Part shown: positions 5,995 through 9,831 of the stretch, piece by piece
Layout: the number at the start of each line of letters is the position of its first letter
Position numbering within the stretch: position 1 is the stretch's first letter
From: CAYRVX01 sp964642165
GTDB taxonomy: Bacteria; Planctomycetota; Phycisphaerae; SM23-33
Direction: 5' to 3'
NCBI GenBank assembly: GCA_964642165.1
Contig: CAZXOC010000280.1
Coordinates: 1-9,831 of the forward strand
Length of the DNA stretch: 9,831 bases
The notes under the pieces: model-generated
Seen by the model: the letters and a program-made list of their open reading frames with translations, nothing else
Database searches by the model: none
Told to the model about the DNA's origin: nothing
Made by a program: the position numbers and the translations under genes

Positions 5995-6030
5995 TCCGCC
6001 CGCGGCTCACGGCGCCCGCCCAGGCGGATC
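5993..6030. terminator. Possible bidirectional terminator hairpin between convergent genes
   Basis: GATCCGCC (5993-6000) and GGCGGATC (6023-6030) form a perfect 8-nt inverted repeat with a 22-nt loop, starting inside the TGA of the PEP-CTERM gene. A second small hairpin, GGGCT-GGAAT-AGCCC (6055-6069), follows. Neither is followed by a T-run, so intrinsic termination is uncertain. The location between convergent genes fits. Confidence 0.35.
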
Positions 6031-6124
6031 GGCTTGCCCTGCCGGTTCCGGCCGGGGCTGGAATAGCCCAGCGATGCGTGGCGTCGCCGGGAGCCGGCAT
6101 CCAGTGCGAGGACACCGAAAACCG

Positions 6125-7249
6125 CTACGCAGGTCCGTTTAGCGGGCCGGCTTGCCGGCCGGGCTCGACGGGGGCGCGCCGCGCCGGCGCCTCGGGCTCG
6201 GCCGGTTCGCCGGGCTCGGACGGCTCGGCGACGGCGGGCGCCTCGGGCGCGGCCTGAGCGGGCGCGGGTTCCCCGGCGGGGGAGGGCGGCTGCTGCACGC
6301 GAGACAGGACCGTCGAGACGATCCCGTCCCACGTGCCCTGCTCCGCCAGCCGCCGCCAGAGCTCGCCCGCCTCCACGAACGTCTCGTCCCGATGGCGCCC
6401 GCGATCCTGCCGGAGGTGCTCGATGCCGACCCTCAGGCGTTTGAACGGCCCGGCGTGCCCGTAGTACGCCACCGTCCGGGCACGCTCCTCCTGCTCGAAC
6501 TGCGGCAGGTAGTCCGTCCAGACGTCGCAGTCGTGAATGTCGCCGAGGAGGGTCTGGAGGGCCTTGGCGGCCTCGATGGCGTCGTCCAGGTCGCCGTCGT
6601 ACACCGGGCGGCAGATCTCCAGCGTGTACCGCAGCCGCTTCGTCACGATCCGCATCTCGTGGTGCCGCTCGATGTCGGCCGCGTTCGACAGGCAGTCCTG
6701 GTAGGCCAGCACCTCCTCCAGCCGGCGGACGATCCGCCGCTCGGCCTGGAGGAAAACGAAGGGGCTCTGGAGCTGGACGTCCCTGGCCTTCAGGTCGGCC
6801 AGGCGGGCCTTCACGGCGCCCCTCATGTCCTTCACCAGGCCGGATGCCGCCAGGCGGTCCGCCGCCCTGACGACCTTCGGCTGGATCGCCGCGCGCTGCT
6901 GCCGGAGGCGCAGGAGCAGCCGGCGGACGCCCGGGCGGGCGGCCCGGTCCGTCAGGCGGTCGAGGAACTCGCGGACGAACTCGATCTGGACGTCCTTGTC
7001 GCGTGCCGGCCCGAGGCCCTTCGTCAGGCGGCGGATCCCCTTGCGCCACGTCCTGAGCTGCTTGCCGGAGAAGCAGTCCTCGAACATGCGCAAGGCGGCC
7101 CGCAGGCGCCGCGTCGCGACCCGCGCCTGGTGGACGCACTCGATGTCCTTCGCCTCGCGCGCACCCTGGATGTGCCGGGCCAACGTGGTGACCTGCTTGC
7201 GAACATACTGCGCGGCGAGCAGTTCGTAGCTTTCGTCGATTGATCCCAT
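6125..7249 (-). CDS. CHAD-domain protein (polyphosphate-associated)
   Basis: The protein has 374 residues. Residues about 5-315 form a full CHAD domain, two helical bundles rich in conserved His and basic residues. The first half carries CVHQARVATRRLRAALRMFE (38-57) and LGPARDKDVQIEF (79-91). The second half repeats the pattern in HHEMRIVTKRLRYTLEICRP (196-215) and LQTLLGDIHDCDVW (231-244). CHAD domains bind polyphosphate and locate to polyphosphate granules in studied bacteria; that role is inferred here. There is no CYTH triphosphatase domain, so it is the stand-alone type. Residues 320-374 are a disordered Pro/Ala/Glu-rich tail. No signal peptide. Start ATG at 7249 has only a weak AGG-containing site upstream, but coding similarity begins almost at once. 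It lies 99 nt after the kinase-like gene with a candidate promoter in the gap, and converges on the PEP-CTERM gene with 130 nt between the stops. Confidence 0.9.
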   Translation of the reverse strand: MGSIDESYELLAAQYVRKQVTTLARHIQGAREAKDIECVHQARVATRRLRAALRMFEDCFSGKQLRTWRKGIRRLTKGLGPARDKDVQIEFVREFLDRLTDRAARPGVRRLLLRLRQQRAAIQPKVVRAADRLAASGLVKDMRGAVKARLADLKARDVQLQSPFVFLQAERRIVRRLEEVLAYQDCLSNAADIERHHEMRIVTKRLRYTLEICRPVYDGDLDDAIEAAKALQTLLGDIHDCDVWTDYLPQFEQEERARTVAYYGHAGPFKRLRVGIEHLRQDRGRHRDETFVEAGELWRRLAEQGTWDGIVSTVLSRVQQPPSPAGEPAPAQAAPEAPAVAEPSEPGEPAEPEAPARRAPVEPGRQAGPLNGPA

Positions 7250-7312
7250 CGTGCCTGTCCGTGCCCGGAGGGGCGGCGCGCCGGGCGCCGCGGCACCGGC
7301 GAGCTCAGCGCT

Positions 7313-7321
7313 ATCCTACCA
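7313..7321 (-). promoter_or_regulatory. Candidate extended -10 promoter of the CHAD gene
   Basis: TGGTAGGAT on the minus strand combines a TG-n extension with TAGGAT (4/6), about 64 nt before the ATG. No good -35 is seen, which is acceptable for an extended -10 promoter. It shares the GGTAG-n-AT form with the cyclase and methyltransferase candidates. Confidence 0.4.
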
Positions 7322-7327
7322 CAAGCC

Positions 7328-7339
7328 GCCCGGCCGGGC
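7328..7339. terminator. GC palindrome after the kinase-like gene
   Basis: GCCCGGCCGGGC is a perfect 12-nt palindrome 9 nt past the kinase-like stop codon. It could slow polymerase, but there is no T-run and it is too short for a stable loop, so the terminator call is weak. Confidence 0.2.
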
Positions 7340-7348
7340 CGACGATCG

Positions 7349-8104
7349 TCAGGGGACCAGGTCCCGGTCCCACGTCTCCGCCTGCGGCGCCGGCTCGCCG
7401 GCGAGCAGGGCCGCCACCGACCGCAGCGTCCGCCGCGCGTCGCCGACGGGGTAGTAGAACGCGTCCCAGTTCTCGCTGTCCTCGCCGTCGTGGTTCGGCA
7501 CGACGTGGTCGAAGCGCCACGCCTGGCCCATCTCGACGAGGGCGCTGGCGGCCCGCCGCTCGATGTCTTCCAGGTCCCGCAGCGACAGGTTCGTCTTCTG
7601 CCGCCTCGTCCGCCGCAGGAGCTTGCGCCGCATGACGTCCGTGACGAACGCGCCCGGCTCCGCGCGGCACTCGCCGGAGGCGAGGAACTCGATCTCCTCC
7701 CTCGACAGCGGCGAGACGAAGATGCTCAGCCGCTCGGCGCCGCCCGGCAGCGGGCAGTCCAGCAGGGCCTGCCCGACGAACGAGTTGCCCTCAAAGAGCA
7801 CATCGTCGCGCCGAAGCAGGCCCTCCAGTTCCTTCCGGTCCAGGGCCAGAAGGTCGCCGCGGACGTCCAGGACGAGGAACCCGTCGCGCCCGCGGAGGGC
7901 GTCGATCTCCTCGCGCGGGCGGAAGTGGTAGTCCACGCCGTCCAGCTCGCCGGGGCGGGGTGCGCGGCTGTTGTAGAGCACGACCGGCGTCAGGCGGCCG
8001 GCCAGGTCGGGGTAGAACTTCCTCAGCGCGGCGTGCAGGGGCCCCTTCCCGACGCAGGACGGCCCCGAGATGATCACGAGTCGCGACACCTTGCTCTCTC
8101 CCAT
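7349..8104 (-). CDS. Divergent guanylate kinase-like P-loop protein
   Basis: The protein has 251 residues. It opens with a guanylate-kinase Walker A, LVIISGPSCVGKGPLHAAL (9-27). A GMP-binding segment NSRAPRPGELDGVDYHF (45-61) follows, carrying the conserved Ser, Arg, Arg, Glu and Tyr of guanylate kinases. After that it departs: the usual NYYGT and DIDVQG segments are replaced by LVLDVRGDLLALDRKELEGL (77-96) and VLFEGNSFVGQALLD (102-116). The RGR lid is replaced by a basic stretch RRKLLRRTRRQKTNLS (159-174). The end has VVPNHDGEDSENWDAF (201-216), recalling the guanine-contact Asn-Asp strand. It is about 45 residues longer than Gmk. It is probably a nucleotide or other small-molecule kinase of changed specificity rather than the housekeeping Gmk. 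Start: ATG at 8104 lacks a ribosome site; GTG at 8089, with GGGAGAG 6 nt upstream, is at least as likely. It lies 42 nt after the esterase gene. Confidence 0.75.
   Translation of the reverse strand: MGESKVSRLVIISGPSCVGKGPLHAALRKFYPDLAGRLTPVVLYNSRAPRPGELDGVDYHFRPREEIDALRGRDGFLVLDVRGDLLALDRKELEGLLRRDDVLFEGNSFVGQALLDCPLPGGAERLSIFVSPLSREEIEFLASGECRAEPGAFVTDVMRRKLLRRTRRQKTNLSLRDLEDIERRAASALVEMGQAWRFDHVVPNHDGEDSENWDAFYYPVGDARRTLRSVAALLAGEPAPQAETWDRDLVP
8096..8102 (-). promoter_or_regulatory. Ribosome binding site favouring a GTG start for the kinase-like gene
   Basis: GGGAGAG lies 6 nt before GTG at 8089-8087 and overlaps the annotated ATG at 8104. Starting at GTG gives VSRLVIISGPS, closer to the usual guanylate kinase N-terminus, and would shorten the protein by five residues. 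Confidence 0.4.
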
Positions 8105-8146
8105 GGGAAGCGCGCCGGAGGCGGCGGCGAGCTGCGCGGAGGCGGC

Positions 8147-9748
8147 CTACTTGCCCCGCGACCACTCCGCGCCGACGTCCGTGCGGAACGGCGAGGCGGG
8201 CAGGCCCGCCTTGTTGTACAGGTTGCAGCCCTCGGGGTTGATCGTGAAGGCGTAGCGGACGGCCCGCGGCTTGCGGACCTTCTCGCACGAGACCCGCACC
8301 GTCTCGCCCGCGATCTTCGCGTCGGCCCAGTGCCACGTGCCGTCCTCGCCCTGGATCGAGAAGCCCTTCAGCGTGCCGCCGGGGACCTCGCGGGTGGGCG
8401 CCAGGCCTTCCTTGCTGCCGACCATCAGCCCGCCGCCGGCGTGATCGAACGAGAGGACCATCTCCCTGCCGTCGGCCTTCGAGCCCTTGTAGATCGGGCC
8501 GCTGTAGACGAGGTCCTTCCTCCCGTAGTCCTTGGCCAGCGCCCACAGGGCCAGACGCTCGCCGACGTCCTGCTTGTTCTTCGGGTGGATGTTCCTGGCG
8601 TTGCCGATGTCGATAATGACGGCCATGCCCGTCTTCGGAATCGACAGGCACGCGGTCTGCGCCTCGCGGAGCCTCGCCCATCCGTCGCCGCCCTCGGCCT
8701 TGGGGTTGGGGGCGCGGAAGTTCGCCAACTGCACGAAGTAGAACGCCAGCGCGCCCTGCCCCCAGAGCTCCCGCCAGCCGCCGATGAGGGCCCGCTTCTT
8801 CTCGAAGTAGCTGCGCCCCTCGCCGCCGTTGGACTCGCCCTGGTACCACAGCGCGCCGCGCAGGGCAAAGGGGATGAGCCCGTGGATCATGCCGTTGTAC
8901 AGCCCCGTCGGCGCGCCCCACGAGTTCAGCGGGTGGCGGGGCAGGACCGGTGCCGGCGGGATCTCGCCGTCGCCGGCCAGCGCCTCCTTCGCCTTCGCCA
9001 GCCAGGCCTCCAGCCCGGCCACCGCCCGGCCCACCTGCTTGCGGTACGCGCCGGACGCGCCCTCGACCTGCTTGACGATGCCCTGGAGCGACGGCACGGC
9101 GCGGAAGCCGCACGGCGGCGTCCACGGCTCGATCCGCGTGCCGCCCCACGACGAGTGGATCAGCCCCACCGGCACGCCCAGCTCCCTGTGCACCCGGCGG
9201 CCGAAAAAGTACAGCACCGCCGAGAAGCCGCGAACGCCGGCCGGGCTGCACGCGCCCCATCGACCCTCGACGTCGTCCTTCGGCTCGCCGGACGGACGCT
9301 TCCGCACCGTGAACAGGCGGACGCTCGGGTACTTCGCTTCCGCGATGAACTTCGCGGCCTCCAGGCATCCCCCGACGGCCATCTCCATGTTGGACTGCCC
9401 CGAGCCCAGCCAGACCTCGCCCACCAGGATATCCTTCAGCGTGGCCTTCCCGTCGCTGCCGGCCGTCACGGTCATCGTGGCGGGCTTGTCGGACGCCTCC
9501 ATCGCGTCGAGGCGGACCATCCACTTGCCGTCGGCGCCGGCCGTGGCCTTCTTCTCCTGCCCGGCGAAGGACACGGTGACCTCCTGCCCCGCCTCGGCCC
9601 AGCCCCACACGGGGACGGGCCTCTCGCGCTGGAGGACCATGTGGTCGCCGAGGACGCGAGGCATCCTCAGCGCCGCCGGGGCCGTCGAGACGACCCCGAT
9701 CGCCCACAGGACCGCCACCACGACCATCGCACGTTTCGTGATTCTCAT
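8147..9748 (-). CDS. Secreted sialate O-acetylesterase-type SGNH esterase
   Basis: The protein has 533 residues from the ATG at 9748, chosen because AAAGG lies 7 nt upstream (9756-9760) and a signal peptide begins there (MRITKRAMVVVAVLWAIGVV, cleaved near 26). The longer frame from 9811 would bury the signal peptide behind 21 basic residues. The esterase blocks are in order: LGSGQSNMEMAVGG (114-127) with nucleophile S119, HSSWGGTRIEPW (198-209) with the oxyanion glycines, WYQGESNGG (301-309) with N307, and DIGNARNIHPKNKQDVGERLA (380-400) with acid D380 and base H388. The N-terminal beta domain (27-110) and C-terminal beta domain (about 410-533) match family architecture. Such enzymes remove O-acetyl groups from sialic acids or from other polysaccharides; in environmental bacteria a plant or algal acetylated glycan is equally likely. 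Periplasmic or surface location. It is the first gene of the group with the kinase-like gene. Confidence 0.92.
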   Translation of the reverse strand: MRITKRAMVVVAVLWAIGVVSTAPAALRMPRVLGDHMVLQRERPVPVWGWAEAGQEVTVSFAGQEKKATAGADGKWMVRLDAMEASDKPATMTVTAGSDGKATLKDILVGEVWLGSGQSNMEMAVGGCLEAAKFIAEAKYPSVRLFTVRKRPSGEPKDDVEGRWGACSPAGVRGFSAVLYFFGRRVHRELGVPVGLIHSSWGGTRIEPWTPPCGFRAVPSLQGIVKQVEGASGAYRKQVGRAVAGLEAWLAKAKEALAGDGEIPPAPVLPRHPLNSWGAPTGLYNGMIHGLIPFALRGALWYQGESNGGEGRSYFEKKRALIGGWRELWGQGALAFYFVQLANFRAPNPKAEGGDGWARLREAQTACLSIPKTGMAVIIDIGNARNIHPKNKQDVGERLALWALAKDYGRKDLVYSGPIYKGSKADGREMVLSFDHAGGGLMVGSKEGLAPTREVPGGTLKGFSIQGEDGTWHWADAKIAGETVRVSCEKVRKPRAVRYAFTINPEGCNLYNKAGLPASPFRTDVGAEWSRGK

Positions 9749-9809
9749 TCGCCTGCCTTTCCGCGTGTGCCTCGTTCGTTTCCTCGCACGTCGGGGAATC
9801 CAGGCGGCC

Positions 9810-9815
9810 ATTGTG
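9810..9815 (-). promoter_or_regulatory. Weak candidate -10 upstream of the esterase gene
   Basis: CACAAT (4/6) lies about 62 nt before the ATG on the minus strand. Its -35 would fall at or beyond the window edge, so it cannot be judged. Nothing else is seen in 9749-9831 except the ribosome site. Confidence 0.2.
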
Positions 9816-9831
9816 CCCCATCGCCCCTCCC

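Noticed and set aside
5995..6124. Minus-strand peptide HASLGYSSPGRNR, similar to the C-terminal tail of IS3-type transposases
   Set aside because: Only about a dozen residues match a short common pattern, with no terminal inverted repeats or other transposase segment. Chance is the simpler reading.
7791..9821. A 676-codon minus-strand open frame in another phase of the esterase gene
   Set aside because: Gly/Arg-rich shadow translation; the esterase frame carries all SGNH motifs and a signal peptide.

Overview
This is a very GC-rich window of about 10 kb with dense gene packing, from a bacterial chromosome. A secreted protein ends in a PEP-CTERM sorting tail, a sialate O-acetylesterase-type secreted esterase is present, and there are HEAT-repeat and CHAD proteins. 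Together these suggest a Planctomycetota (or related PVC-group) genome, probably environmental. The taxon is an inference: no rRNA or other marker gene is present.

Layout. Positions 1-4458 hold six genes, all on the minus strand. In transcription order they are: a stand-alone class III nucleotidyl cyclase (4458-3880), an ADP-ribosyltransferase-fold (ART-like) protein with a HEAT-repeat tail (3800-2667), a compact SAM-dependent methyltransferase (2421-1957), a second ART-like protein (1856-969), a nitrilase-family omega-amidase-like hydrolase (907-98), and the first 28 codons of a secreted protein that leaves the window (86-1). Positions 4459-4647 are a divergent promoter region. The plus strand then carries one secreted PEP-CTERM protein (4648-5994). 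It converges on a second minus-strand group: sialate O-acetylesterase (9748-8147), a guanylate-kinase-like P-loop protein (8104-7349) and a CHAD-domain protein (7249-6125).

Working together. The esterase and kinase-like genes are 42 nt apart and probably co-transcribed. The CHAD gene follows after 99 nt and has its own candidate promoter. The cyclase, ART-HEAT, methyltransferase and ART genes are co-oriented with gaps of 79-245 nt, so they could be one transcription unit or several. The two ART-like proteins share a clear N-terminal signature (HGTT, then RA-x-KI, then a VW segment) although their remaining architecture differs. They sit on either side of the methyltransferase. This arrangement is the most unusual part of the window. 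It may be an uncharacterised nucleotide- or ADP-ribose-linked signalling or modification cluster, but nothing in the sequence proves a joint function.

No tRNA, rRNA, CRISPR array, insertion sequence or phage gene was seen. Several predicted -10 elements share the form GGTA(G/C)nnT. No stretch longer than 300 bases lacks a gene: the largest gap is 2422-2666. Its upstream part (2541-2666) is an open, coding-like in-frame continuation of the ART-HEAT gene beyond its stop codon.
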